NCBI GenBank assembly: GCA_964344135.1 | Contig: CAYFMF010000003.1 | Coordinates: 4,045-68,044, forward strand | Direction: 5' to 3' | DNA from: Thiopontia sp964344135 | GTDB lineage: Bacteria > Pseudomonadota > Gammaproteobacteria > GCF-002020875 | Length of the DNA stretch: 64,000 nt | Shown here: positions 8,074 to 16,689 of the stretch, in pieces | Position numbering within the stretch: position 1 is the first letter of the stretch | Layout of the letters: the number at the start of each line of letters is the position of its first letter | Translations under genes and position numbers: made by a program | The notes under the pieces: model-generated | Seen by the model: only the letters and a program-made list of their open reading frames with translations | What the model was told of the DNA's origin: nothing | Databases searched by the model: none

Positions 8074-10137
8074 ATGGCAGACTCCGCGCCCCGCAAGATC
8101 CTGGTTACCAGTGCTCTCCCCTATGCAAATGGAAGCATCCATATTGGCCATCTGGTCGAGTACATTCAGACCGATATCTGGGCACGTTTCCAGAAGATGC
8201 AGGGCAATGAGTGCTACTACGTCTGTGCCGATGATGCGCATGGCACCCCTATCATGCTGCGCGCCCAGAATGAGGGAATCACCCCGGAACAGCTGATTGG
8301 TGACATGGCGGCGGAACACCAGGCAGACTTTGCAGAGTTCCTGATCGACTTTGACAACTACCACTCCACCCACTCCGATGAGAATCGTGAGCTCTCCAGC
8401 GAGATCTACAGACGCCTGCGAGAGAAGGGGTATATCACGACACGCACGATCGAGCAGGCCTATGATCCGGAACGCGAGATGTTTCTGCCCGATCGCTTCA
8501 TCAAGGGGAGCTGCCCCAAGTGTGGAGCGGAGGATCAGTATGGGGACAACTGTGAGGCGTGCGGGGCCACCTACTCCACTGCCGAACTGAAGGATGCGGT
8601 CTCCGCCGTCTCTGGCGCCAGACCGGTCAACCGTGAGTCCGAGCACTACTTCTTCCGACTCTCCGAGTTTGAGGAGATGCTGAAGGGGTGGACCCATGGA
8701 GGCCACCTCCAGGAGGAGGTCGCCAAGAAACTCAATGAGTGGTTTGAGGCCGGACTCCAGGAGTGGGATATCTCCAGGGATGCCCCCTACTTCGGCTTCA
8801 AGATCCCCGATACCGACGACAAATACTTCTATGTCTGGCTCGATGCCCCGATCGGTTACATGGCCAGCTTCAGGAATTTCTGCACAAAAAATGGGGTAGA
8901 TTTTGATACCTTCTGGTCAAGTGAGAGCGAGGCGGAGCTCTACCACTTTATCGGCAAGGACATCATCTACTTCCACGCCCTCTTCTGGCCCGCGATGCTG
9001 GATGGGGCCGGTTTCCGCACCCCGACCGCGATCAATGCCCACGGCTTCCTGACCGTCAATGGGCAGAAGATGTCCAAATCCAGAGGGACCTTTATCAAGG
9101 CACGTACCTGGCTGGAACACCTCAATCCGGAGGCACTGCGCTACTACTTTGCCGCAAAACTGGGGCACGGAATCGAGGATCTGGATCTCAACCTTGATGA
9201 CTTCCGTGCCCGTGTCAATTCGGATCTGGTGGGCAAGGTGGTCAATATCGCCAGCCGCTGCGCCGGATTCATCACCAAACGGTTTGATGGACGACTCTCC
9301 GACCACTGCAGTGAGATGGAGCTCTACCAGGGTTTTGTCACTGCAGGCGACTCGATTGCCCAGCACTATGAGGATCGTGACTTTGGTCGTGCAGTGCGCG
9401 AGATCATGGCACTGGCAGACAGCGCCAACCGCTATATTGACGAGAAGAAACCCTGGGTGCTGGCCAAGGTGGAGGGGCGAGAGCAGGAGGTCCAGGAGGC
9501 GTGCAGTGTTGGGCTCAATCTGTTCCGTGCCCTGATGACCTATCTCAAGCCCGTTCTCCCACAGATGGCAGAAGAGGTGGAGAAGTTCCTCAATGCCGGC
9601 ACACTGGACTGGGATGCGCTGCAGCACCCGCTTGAGGGAAGCACCATCAACCCCTTCAAGCCCCTGATGCGACGTGTTGAGGAGAAGGATACCGAGGCGA
9701 TGGTTCAGGATTCAATGGAGTCCCTGCAGAGCCAGGAGGCTGAAACAAAACAGAAATCTTCTGCTGCTACAGTCGATGCCAGCGGCGACAGCGCCATCGA
9801 CCCCATTGCCGAGGAGATCAGCTTTGATGACTTTGCAAAGATTGACCTGCGTGTTGCCCGCATCGAAAAGGCCGAGCCGGTGGAGGGTGCGGATCGACTG
9901 CTGCAGCTTACCCTTGACCTGGGTGGAGAGAAGAGAAATGTATTTGCCGGGATCAAGTCTGCCTACAGGCCAGAAGATCTGGAGGGAAAACTGACCGTGA
10001 TGGTGGCCAACCTTGCTCCCAGAAAGATGCGCTTTGGACTCTCCGAGGGGATGGTCCTGGCTGCCGGACCTGGTGGGGATGATCTATTCATTCTCCATCC
10101 GGACGATGGTGCGAAGCCGGGAATGAGGATCAAGTAA
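8074..10137 (+). CDS. metG: Methionyl-tRNA synthetase
   Basis: Class I aminoacyl-tRNA synthetase charging initiator and elongator tRNA-Met. At 687 residues it is the long, dimeric type. Visible are the HIGH-like motif ASIHIGHL-type (GSIHIGHLVEY), the zinc knuckle CPKCGAEDQYGDNCEACG, KMSKSRGTF, and a C-terminal tRNA-binding EMAP-like domain beginning near FDDFAKIDLRVARIE. The ATG at 8074 follows a non-coding divergent region. rnfA starts one base after its stop, so metG probably heads a transcript running into the rnf operon. Confidence 0.97.
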   Translation: MADSAPRKILVTSALPYANGSIHIGHLVEYIQTDIWARFQKMQGNECYYVCADDAHGTPIMLRAQNEGITPEQLIGDMAAEHQADFAEFLIDFDNYHSTHSDENRELSSEIYRRLREKGYITTRTIEQAYDPEREMFLPDRFIKGSCPKCGAEDQYGDNCEACGATYSTAELKDAVSAVSGARPVNRESEHYFFRLSEFEEMLKGWTHGGHLQEEVAKKLNEWFEAGLQEWDISRDAPYFGFKIPDTDDKYFYVWLDAPIGYMASFRNFCTKNGVDFDTFWSSESEAELYHFIGKDIIYFHALFWPAMLDGAGFRTPTAINAHGFLTVNGQKMSKSRGTFIKARTWLEHLNPEALRYYFAAKLGHGIEDLDLNLDDFRARVNSDLVGKVVNIASRCAGFITKRFDGRLSDHCSEMELYQGFVTAGDSIAQHYEDRDFGRAVREIMALADSANRYIDEKKPWVLAKVEGREQEVQEACSVGLNLFRALMTYLKPVLPQMAEEVEKFLNAGTLDWDALQHPLEGSTINPFKPLMRRVEEKDTEAMVQDSMESLQSQEAETKQKSSAATVDASGDSAIDPIAEEISFDDFAKIDLRVARIEKAEPVEGADRLLQLTLDLGGEKRNVFAGIKSAYRPEDLEGKLTVMVANLAPRKMRFGLSEGMVLAAGPGGDDLFILHPDDGAKPGMRIK

Positions 10138-10138
10138 G

Positions 10139-10720
10139 TTGAGCGAGATTGCGCTAATTCTGGTTAGCACCATCCTGGTCAACAATTTCGTTCTGGTCAA
10201 ATTCCTTGGCCTCTGCCCCTTTATGGGGGTCTCCAGAAAGCTGGAGACTGCCATCGGCATGGGGCTTGCGACCACCTTTGTTCTGACCCTCTCCGCCTCA
10301 CTCAGCTATCTGGTCAACGAGTACCTCTTGATACCGCTCGGCCTGGGGTACCTCCGTACCATCGCATTCATTCTGGTGATTGCGGCAATCGTCAACTTCA
10401 CCGAGATGTTTGTCCACAAGACCAGCCCCATGCTCTATCAGGTGCTGGGGATCTTCCTGCCACTGATCACCACAAACTGTGCGGTTCTGGGCGTTGCCCT
10501 GCTCAATACCCGTGAGCAGCACAGCTTTATCGAGTCAGCGGCCTTCGGTTTTGGTGCAGCAGTCGGCTTCTCGCTGGTCCTGGTTGCCTTTGCTGCCATC
10601 CGTGAACGTGTACGTGCGGCCGATGTCCCTGAACCCTTCCGTGGCGCATCCATTGCAATGATCACTGCCGGACTTCTCTCCATCGCATTTATGGGGTTTA
10701 CCGGTCTGGTACATGGATAG
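10139..10720 (+). CDS. rnfA: Rnf electron transport complex subunit RnfA
   Basis: Integral membrane subunit of the Rnf complex, which couples ferredoxin/NADH electron transfer to ion movement. The 193-residue sequence with LVNNFVLVKFLGLCPFMGVS and TTNCAVLGVALLN is near-diagnostic; these two Cys-containing helices are conserved in RnfA/RnfE. About six transmembrane segments are expected. Translation starts at a TTG one base after the metG stop, suggesting coupled translation. It opens an unbroken rnfABCDGE-nth order, the same as in E. coli rsx. Confidence 0.95.
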   Translation: MSEIALILVSTILVNNFVLVKFLGLCPFMGVSRKLETAIGMGLATTFVLTLSASLSYLVNEYLLIPLGLGYLRTIAFILVIAAIVNFTEMFVHKTSPMLYQVLGIFLPLITTNCAVLGVALLNTREQHSFIESAAFGFGAAVGFSLVLVAFAAIRERVRAADVPEPFRGASIAMITAGLLSIAFMGFTGLVHG

Positions 10721-10732
10721 GAGGGACTCCAG

Positions 10733-11317
10733 ATGCTAAATGCGGTTCTTGCAATTGCCCTCCTCGCCTCACTGTTCGGGGCACTACTGGGCTTTGCATC
10801 GATCCGCTACAGGGTTGAGGGGGATCCGATTGTCGACAACATCGATGAGCTGCTTCCCCAGACCCAGTGCGGACAGTGCGGATACCCGGGCTGTCGCCCC
10901 TATGCGGAGGCCATTGCCAGCGGGGAGGCCGAGATCAATCTCTGCCCTCCCGGAGGAGAGGCTGTCATGGTTTCGCTCGCCAGTCTGCTCGACCGTGAAC
11001 CGGTTGCACTGGAGCAGGAGCAGAGGATTCCCGGGATTGCACTGATTGATGAGCAGGTCTGCATTGGGTGCACGCTCTGCATTCAGGCCTGTCCGGTGGA
11101 TGCCATTCTGGGGGCAGCCAAACAGATGCACACGGTCATTGCCGATGAGTGTACTGGCTGCGAGCTCTGCCTCCCCCCCTGCCCGGTGGACTGCATCACC
11201 ATGGAGCCCATCCCGTTCGAGCTTGGTGACTGGATCTATCCGGAACCACCCCCCATCTCGGGCCACGGGGCCCAGAGTGACGAGGCGTCTCTGATGACCA
11301 CAAGGGAGGCCGCGTAA
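10733..11317 (+). CDS. rnfB: Rnf complex ferredoxin subunit RnfB
   Basis: Polyferredoxin entry subunit of Rnf. An N-terminal membrane anchor (about residues 1-22) is followed by the Fe-S domain TQCGQCGYPGCRPYAEAI and then two 4Fe-4S ferredoxin motifs, CIGCTLCIQACP and CTGCELCLPPCP. The length of 194 residues is normal for the proteobacterial form. A GGAGGG ribosome site lies just upstream of ATG 10733. rnfC follows after 3 bases. Confidence 0.95.
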   Translation: MLNAVLAIALLASLFGALLGFASIRYRVEGDPIVDNIDELLPQTQCGQCGYPGCRPYAEAIASGEAEINLCPPGGEAVMVSLASLLDREPVALEQEQRIPGIALIDEQVCIGCTLCIQACPVDAILGAAKQMHTVIADECTGCELCLPPCPVDCITMEPIPFELGDWIYPEPPPISGHGAQSDEASLMTTREAA

Positions 11318-11320
11318 CAG

Positions 11321-12964
11321 ATGATGCGCCCCCTGCACCGATTCCATGGCGGCATCCACCCGCAGCAACACAAGAAGCTGACACGGGATCGCGCTATTGA
11401 GGCCGTTCCAGTGCCCGACGAGGTGGTAGTTACCCTCCACCAGGGGGTCGGAAGCGTCAACCGCCCCATTGTCTCTGTCGGTGACCCGGTCAAGAAGGGA
11501 CAGCGGTTGAGCGAGTGCTTCAACCCCACCAGTGTACCGATCCACTCCCCCTGCACAGGAACCGTTACCGCCATTGAGAAACGCCCCTTCCCCCACCCCT
11601 CCGGGATGGAGGATCAGGCCATTGTAATCCGCTGCGTAGATAATCAGAGTACCCCCGTACCCTCTAGCGAGAAGCCAGAGCTGCAACCCCTGCTGCAGGA
11701 GCTCTCCCCGGAGGAGATTGTGACACGTATCCGGATGGGCGGGGTGATTGGTCTTGGTGGTGCCGGCTTTCCAACCTCCGTCAAGGTCCGTACAGGGACC
11801 CAGCTCCCGATCAGAACCCTGATCATCAATGGCATGGAGTGCGAGCCCTACATCACCTGTGACGATGCACTGATGCGGGAGCAGGCGACAGAGATCATCC
11901 ACGGGATCGAGATCCTGGATCATCTGCTGAGACCGGAGGAGATCCTGGTGGGAGTTGAGGATAACAAGCCCGAGGCCATTCAGGCGATGAAAAAGGCTGC
12001 GGACCGCTCCGCCTCGCAGATCGAGATTATTACCACACCCACCATCTACCCCTCCGGTGGAGAGAGACAGCTGATCAAGATCCTGACCGGTCAGGAGGTA
12101 CCCAGTGGCGGCCTCCCCCATGACCTCTCTATCCTCTGCCAGAATGTGGCAACAGCCAGCTCCATCTACCACACCCTGATCGGAGAACCACTGACAGAGC
12201 GCCTGGTCACCGTTACCGGAGACGGTGTGGAGAGGCCGGGAAACTACCGGGTTCCGATCGGCATGCCGATTGAGGAGTTGCTGCAGCAGTGCGCTGTTAC
12301 CAGAGAGAGTGCCCGAATCACCGTTGGCGGCCCGATGATGGGATTCCCGCTGCTGAACCGGCGCAGCCCGATCACAAAAACGGTCAACTGCCTGATCGTG
12401 GAGAAGAGCAGCTCGCTTCCAGCTGCACCAACACGACGCAACTGCATCCGCTGTGCCGCCTGCAGTGATGCCTGCCCTGCACTGCTGCTCCCCCAGCAGC
12501 TCTACTGGGCAGCCCAGTCAAGAGACTTTGAGCGTACTGAGGCACTGCACCTCTTTGACTGCATTGAGTGTGGCTGCTGCAACCATGTCTGCCCGAGCCA
12601 TATCCCGCTGGTGGAGTACTATCGCCATGCAAAGGGGGTGCTGCGCAGCCAGCAGCATGAGCAGAAGAAGGCGGATCGTGCCCGTAATCGCCATGAGTTC
12701 CGGGACGCTCGCCTGCTTCGGGAGAAGGAGGAGAAGGCAAGAAAACTGGCGAAGAAGCGGGCCGCTCTCAAGGCCAGGGAGAAGAGCGGAGGCCAGGATG
12801 ACAGTGGGAAGAAAGAGGCGATCCGTGCGGCCATTGAGCGGGCAAAGGCAAAGCGCTCTGCCATGAAGGGCAGCCCGGAGGCGGACCCGGCAGAAGAGCA
12901 GCAGGCCGAAAAAGAGCATGATTCAGATAAAAACAGCAATGGAGTGAGCAATGGTTCCGCATAA
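11321..12964 (+). CDS. rnfC: Rnf complex NADH/FMN-binding subunit RnfC
   Basis: Peripheral Rnf subunit related to NuoF, which binds NADH, FMN and two [4Fe-4S] clusters. Visible are the N-terminal FHGGIHP, glycine-rich GVIGLGGAGFPT (nucleotide/FMN site) and the cluster motifs CIRCAACSDACP and CIECGCCNHVCP. After these comes a charged, Lys/Arg/Ala-rich tail (about residues 440-547) likely to be a coiled or disordered extension, a feature of variable length in RnfC. It overlaps rnfD by 14 bases. Confidence 0.95.
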   Translation: MMRPLHRFHGGIHPQQHKKLTRDRAIEAVPVPDEVVVTLHQGVGSVNRPIVSVGDPVKKGQRLSECFNPTSVPIHSPCTGTVTAIEKRPFPHPSGMEDQAIVIRCVDNQSTPVPSSEKPELQPLLQELSPEEIVTRIRMGGVIGLGGAGFPTSVKVRTGTQLPIRTLIINGMECEPYITCDDALMREQATEIIHGIEILDHLLRPEEILVGVEDNKPEAIQAMKKAADRSASQIEIITTPTIYPSGGERQLIKILTGQEVPSGGLPHDLSILCQNVATASSIYHTLIGEPLTERLVTVTGDGVERPGNYRVPIGMPIEELLQQCAVTRESARITVGGPMMGFPLLNRRSPITKTVNCLIVEKSSSLPAAPTRRNCIRCAACSDACPALLLPQQLYWAAQSRDFERTEALHLFDCIECGCCNHVCPSHIPLVEYYRHAKGVLRSQQHEQKKADRARNRHEFRDARLLREKEEKARKLAKKRAALKAREKSGGQDDSGKKEAIRAAIERAKAKRSAMKGSPEADPAEEQQAEKEHDSDKNSNGVSNGSA

Positions 12965-13970
12965 CCCCAGTACAACAGCACGCGAGATGGGGATGGTTAT
13001 CCTTGCCCTGATCCCCGGACTGCTGGCACTGACATGGATTTTTGGCGCCGGAATGCTGATCCATGCCGCGATCACTGTCACTACCGCCGTTGCAGCAGAG
13101 TCACTGATTCTGGCCCTCCGTGGGCGCTCACCGATGAGCGGCATCAGTGATCTCAGTGCAGTGCTCACCGCACTGCTGCTGGCTGCAGCACTGCCCCCTC
13201 TCCTCCCCTGGTGGATGGCCGTTCTGGGCACCCTGTTTGCGATCATTCTGGCCAAACAGCTCTACGGGGGGCTGGGACAGAATCCGTTTAACCCCGCCAT
13301 GGTCGGCTATGTCATTCTGCTGATCTCCTTTCCACTGGAGATGACCAGCTGGCTCCCCCCCTCCGGACTGGATGGATCGACCATCGGGGTCATACAGACA
13401 CTACAGGTCATCCTTGGTGTTGGTGATTTTCCACCGCTCGACACCCTGACCGGGGCAACCCCACTGGATGCGATGAAGACCTCTCTGGACCAGGGGTTCA
13501 CCATTCGTGAGAGCTGGGAGAGGGTTCCGCTGGGGATGATGGCTGGGGCGGGATGGGAGTGGATCAACCTGGCATTCCTCGCTGGAGGGCTGATCCTGCT
13601 GGCAACACGGACCATCTCCTGGCAGATACCGCTCAGCATGCTGGTTGCCCTGCATCTGACCGCCTTCCTCTTCAACACCATCGATCCCGCAAACTTCACC
13701 ACCCCGCTCTATCACCTGCTCAGCGGTGGCATCATGCTCGGTGCCTTCTTTATCGCAACCGACCCGGTCACCGCCAGCACCACACCGATGGGGAGAATCT
13801 GGTTTGGTGCAGGCATTGGGGTTCTGGTCTATATCATACGGACCTGGGGCGGTTATCCCGATGCGGTCGCGTTCAGTGTTCTGCTGATGAACATGTTTGC
13901 CCCGCTGATTGACCACTTTACACAGCCTGCCGTCTATGGGGCACAGCAGTCGGAGGAGCACCGGGAGTGA
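12951..13970 (+). CDS. rnfD: Rnf complex membrane subunit RnfD
   Basis: Integral membrane subunit carrying a covalently bound FMN. The flavinylation motif appears as LTGATPLDAM (Thr in GAT is the expected attachment site, near residue 165-170). Family signatures YGGLGQNPFNPAMVGY and FIATDPVTASTTPMGR are present, with around nine hydrophobic segments in 339 residues. The start overlaps the rnfC end by 14 bases and the stop overlaps the rnfG GTG start by 4 bases, so translation is tightly coupled. Confidence 0.95.
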   Translation: MVPHNPSTTAREMGMVILALIPGLLALTWIFGAGMLIHAAITVTTAVAAESLILALRGRSPMSGISDLSAVLTALLLAAALPPLLPWWMAVLGTLFAIILAKQLYGGLGQNPFNPAMVGYVILLISFPLEMTSWLPPSGLDGSTIGVIQTLQVILGVGDFPPLDTLTGATPLDAMKTSLDQGFTIRESWERVPLGMMAGAGWEWINLAFLAGGLILLATRTISWQIPLSMLVALHLTAFLFNTIDPANFTTPLYHLLSGGIMLGAFFIATDPVTASTTPMGRIWFGAGIGVLVYIIRTWGGYPDAVAFSVLLMNMFAPLIDHFTQPAVYGAQQSEEHRE

Positions 13971-14695
13971 GCGAGCAGGAGAACAATGGGGTGATCCCCG
14001 AGTGGGTGCGTATCGCCCTGCGCAGTGCCGGGATGCTCGCGCTCTTTGCCCTCTTCGGAACCGCACTGGTTGCCGTCACCCATGACCTGACCCGGGAGCA
14101 GATTGCCGAGAACAAGCGACTTGCACTGCTCAAGTCACTGACACAACTGGTACCCGAATCCGAGTATGACAACAACCTGCTGGAGGATACTCGCCCCCTG
14201 CCGGCCAGTGATCTCCTGGGGACCAGCGAGATGACCAATGCCTACCTTGCCAAGCGTGATGGGGCCGTTCACACCATACTGATCACCCCAGCCACCCAGG
14301 AGGGGTACAACGGCACCATCAACCTGCTGGTTGCCATCCGGGCCGATGGCTCCCTCGCTGGTGTCCGTGTACTCGGTCACTCGGAGACCCCGGGGCTGGG
14401 CGACCTGATCGATGTCAAGAAGTCGGACTGGATCCACTCCTTTGCCGGCCACTCTCTGGACAATCTCACCAAGAAACAGTGGGGTGTGAAAAAGGATGGT
14501 GGAATCTTTGACCAGTTTACCGGGGCAACCATCACCCCACGTGCAATTGTGAAGGCCGTTCACAAGAGCCTGCGCTATTTTGCAGAGCACCGCGAACAAC
14601 TGTTGTTGTGCGCCTCCATGCCCAGGAGCACCATTCGAAAAAGTGGCGAAACAGCGATAACCATCAGCAACCAACTATGTACAGATAGAGGATAG
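13967..14695 (+). CDS. rnfG: Rnf complex FMN subunit RnfG, atypical C-terminal tail
   Basis: Periplasm-facing Rnf subunit with an N-terminal membrane helix (about residues 18-38) and a covalently attached FMN. The attachment motif FTGATITPRAIVKAV is present near residue 185. The GTG start overlaps the rnfD stop. The last 35 residues or so (after FAEHREQLL) are Cys/Ser/Arg-rich and unlike the family's usual end. They follow a TTGTTGTTG run where slippage or an indel could have changed the frame. The functional core is intact. Confidence 0.9.
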   Translation: MSEQENNGVIPEWVRIALRSAGMLALFALFGTALVAVTHDLTREQIAENKRLALLKSLTQLVPESEYDNNLLEDTRPLPASDLLGTSEMTNAYLAKRDGAVHTILITPATQEGYNGTINLLVAIRADGSLAGVRVLGHSETPGLGDLIDVKKSDWIHSFAGHSLDNLTKKQWGVKKDGGIFDQFTGATITPRAIVKAVHKSLRYFAEHREQLLLCASMPRSTIRKSGETAITISNQLCTDRG

Positions 14696-14706
14696 AGGGA
14701 ACCACA

Positions 14707-15426
14707 ATGAGTGAAGAGACTTCCCAGGCGGCACCCGCTGTTGTTGACTACAGAAAAATCATCAATGATGGCCTCTGGACCAATAATGCAGGTCTGGTCC
14801 AGCTGCTGGGGCTCTGTCCACTGCTGGCGGTAACCACAACCACAATCAACGGATTGGGGCTGGGGCTTGCAACCACGCTGACCCTGATCATCTCCAACCT
14901 GATGGTCTCCTCAATCCGCAATATCGTCACCAAGGAGATCCGTATCCCGGTCTTTGTCCTGATCATCGCCTGCACCGTAACCGGCATTGAGCTGGCGATG
15001 AATGCCTGGTTCCACGAACTCTTCCTGGTGCTCGGTATCTTCATCCCCCTGATCGTCACCAACTGTGCCATTATCGGCCGTGCAGAGGCCTTTGCCAGCC
15101 GCAACTCGCTGCTCCCCTCGCTGGCTGATGCCATCAGTATGGGCATTGGTTTTACCCTGATTCTGATGCTGCTGGGTGGGATGCGCGAGATATTCGGTTT
15201 TGGAACCCTGCTTGCACAGTCTGACTTGATGTTTGGAGAGGGTGCAGGCTGGATGACCATGACCCTGGTTGAGGATTATCGCGGCTTCCTGCTTGCCATC
15301 CTCCCCCCAGGCGCATTTATCGGGCTTGGACTGATCATCGCGGCAAAGAACCGGATTGATCAGCGGATGGAAATGGCCAGAGTGGAGTCCAGCCAGAGCC
15401 CGGATGCCGTGACACAGACCGCCTGA
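14707..15426 (+). CDS. rnfE: Rnf complex membrane subunit RnfE
   Basis: Integral membrane Rnf subunit, paralogous to RnfA. Diagnostic stretches are NNAGLVQLLGLCPLLAVT and IVTNCAIIGRAEAFA, each with the conserved membrane cysteine, followed by about six transmembrane helices and GGMREIFGFGTL. It is 239 residues, normal. A GAGGGA ribosome site lies ahead of ATG 14707. It closes the rnfABCDGE set and is followed after 13 bases by nth. Confidence 0.95.
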   Translation: MSEETSQAAPAVVDYRKIINDGLWTNNAGLVQLLGLCPLLAVTTTTINGLGLGLATTLTLIISNLMVSSIRNIVTKEIRIPVFVLIIACTVTGIELAMNAWFHELFLVLGIFIPLIVTNCAIIGRAEAFASRNSLLPSLADAISMGIGFTLILMLLGGMREIFGFGTLLAQSDLMFGEGAGWMTMTLVEDYRGFLLAILPPGAFIGLGLIIAAKNRIDQRMEMARVESSQSPDAVTQTA

Positions 15427-15439
15427 CCCCTGAATCACC

Positions 15440-16072
15440 GTGAACAGGACCATTCGGGAAGAGATCTTCAGGCGCCTTGCCGAGGCCATCCCCGACCCAA
15501 CCACAGAACTCAACTATCGCTCTCCATTTGAGCTTCTGGTCTCCGTTGTCCTCTCGGCACAGGCCACCGATGTCAGCGTCAACAAGGCGACAGAAAAGCT
15601 GTTTGCCGTCGCCAACACCCCACGGGCGCTGCTTGAACTCGGTGAGAAGCGACTAAGAGACTATATCAAGACCATCGGCCTCTACAACAGCAAGGCAAGA
15701 CATCTGATCCAGACCGCGACCATTCTTCATCAGCAGTATGGTGATCAGGTTCCGGATCAGCGCAGTGATCTTGAGTCCCTCCCCGGGGTGGGGCGCAAGA
15801 CCGCCAATGTAATCCTCAATACCGCCTTTGGTCAGCCCACCATTGCAGTGGACACCCATATCTTCCGGGTCTCCAACCGCACCCGGATAGCCCCGGGAAA
15901 GAGTGTTCTTGAGGTGGAGAAGAGACTGCTGAGGCATGTTCCCAAACCATATCGACAGGATGCCCACCACCTGCTGATCCTCCATGGTCGCTACACCTGC
16001 ACTGCACGCAACCCGAAATGTGCGACATGCTGTATCCTTGATCTCTGTGAATACAGAGAAAAAACAGCATGA
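15440..16072 (+). CDS. nth: Endonuclease III
   Basis: DNA glycosylase/AP lyase removing oxidised pyrimidines in base-excision repair. The helix-hairpin-helix LPGVGRKTANVILNTAFG carries the catalytic Lys, and IAVDTHIFRVSNR carries the catalytic Asp. The [4Fe-4S] loop follows the C-x6-C-x2-C-x5-C spacing (CTARNPKCATCCILDLC). At 210 residues it equals E. coli Nth. The GTG start lies 13 bases after rnfE, repeating the conserved rnf-nth neighbourhood. Confidence 0.96.
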   Translation: MNRTIREEIFRRLAEAIPDPTTELNYRSPFELLVSVVLSAQATDVSVNKATEKLFAVANTPRALLELGEKRLRDYIKTIGLYNSKARHLIQTATILHQQYGDQVPDQRSDLESLPGVGRKTANVILNTAFGQPTIAVDTHIFRVSNRTRIAPGKSVLEVEKRLLRHVPKPYRQDAHHLLILHGRYTCTARNPKCATCCILDLCEYREKTA

Positions 16073-16162
16073 ACTGTAACGTACCAGAAAGTCAGCATGG
16101 TGGCCCAGAGATGGCCATGGCTGAATCTGCCTCTCTCACACAGTGATGATCGACACAACATC

Positions 16163-16597
16163 ATGATTTTTACCCAGAACCGTGAAGAGATCCGCCGCTT
16201 CTACCTGCAGGCATGGGAGAAGCAGCAGCAGGGGTTTCCCCTGGAGCCACTGGAGGCGCAGATTGTGGACATCATCCAGGCACACCCCGAATACCACCCG
16301 CTACTGGCGCAGGGAGAGGATGGAATCGACCGCGAGTGGACGCCGGAGATGGGCGAGAGCAACCCCTTTCTCCACATGGGGATGCATCTGGCGATCCGTG
16401 AACAGCTCTCCACCGATCGCCCACCAGGAATACGTGATGCGACCAGAACGCTGCTCAAGCAGATTGGGGATGGCCATGAGACCGAGCACCGGATGATGGA
16501 GTGCCTCGGCGAGACCCTCTGGCGTGGACAGCGAGACGGCAAGGGGCCGGATGAGCAGGCCTATCTACAGTGTGTAATCAGGCTGGGACGCAGGTAA
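16163..16597 (+). CDS. DUF1841 family protein
   Basis: A 144-residue soluble protein of the DUF1841 family, function unknown, usually found near nth in gammaproteobacteria. Conserved features include MIFTQNREEIRRFYLQAW at the start, HPEYHPLL, and NPFLHMGMHLAIREQ. The frame is open from 16097, but those extra 22 residues are non-conserved in character; ATG 16163 restores the family N-terminus. A histidine-rich core hints at metal binding, which is not established. Confidence 0.8.
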   Translation: MIFTQNREEIRRFYLQAWEKQQQGFPLEPLEAQIVDIIQAHPEYHPLLAQGEDGIDREWTPEMGESNPFLHMGMHLAIREQLSTDRPPGIRDATRTLLKQIGDGHETEHRMMECLGETLWRGQRDGKGPDEQAYLQCVIRLGRR

Positions 16598-16689
16598 CCG
16601 GTAGCCTCTCGATAGCCTGATACTGTTTCTGGAGGTATTTGCAAATACCTCTCTGGTCAGAACTATTGAGATATGGACGAGGCTAGCGG

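Noticed and set aside
10784..12172. 462-codon minus-strand frame
   Set aside because: Antisense shadow of rnfB and rnfC, whose Fe-S motifs are certain.
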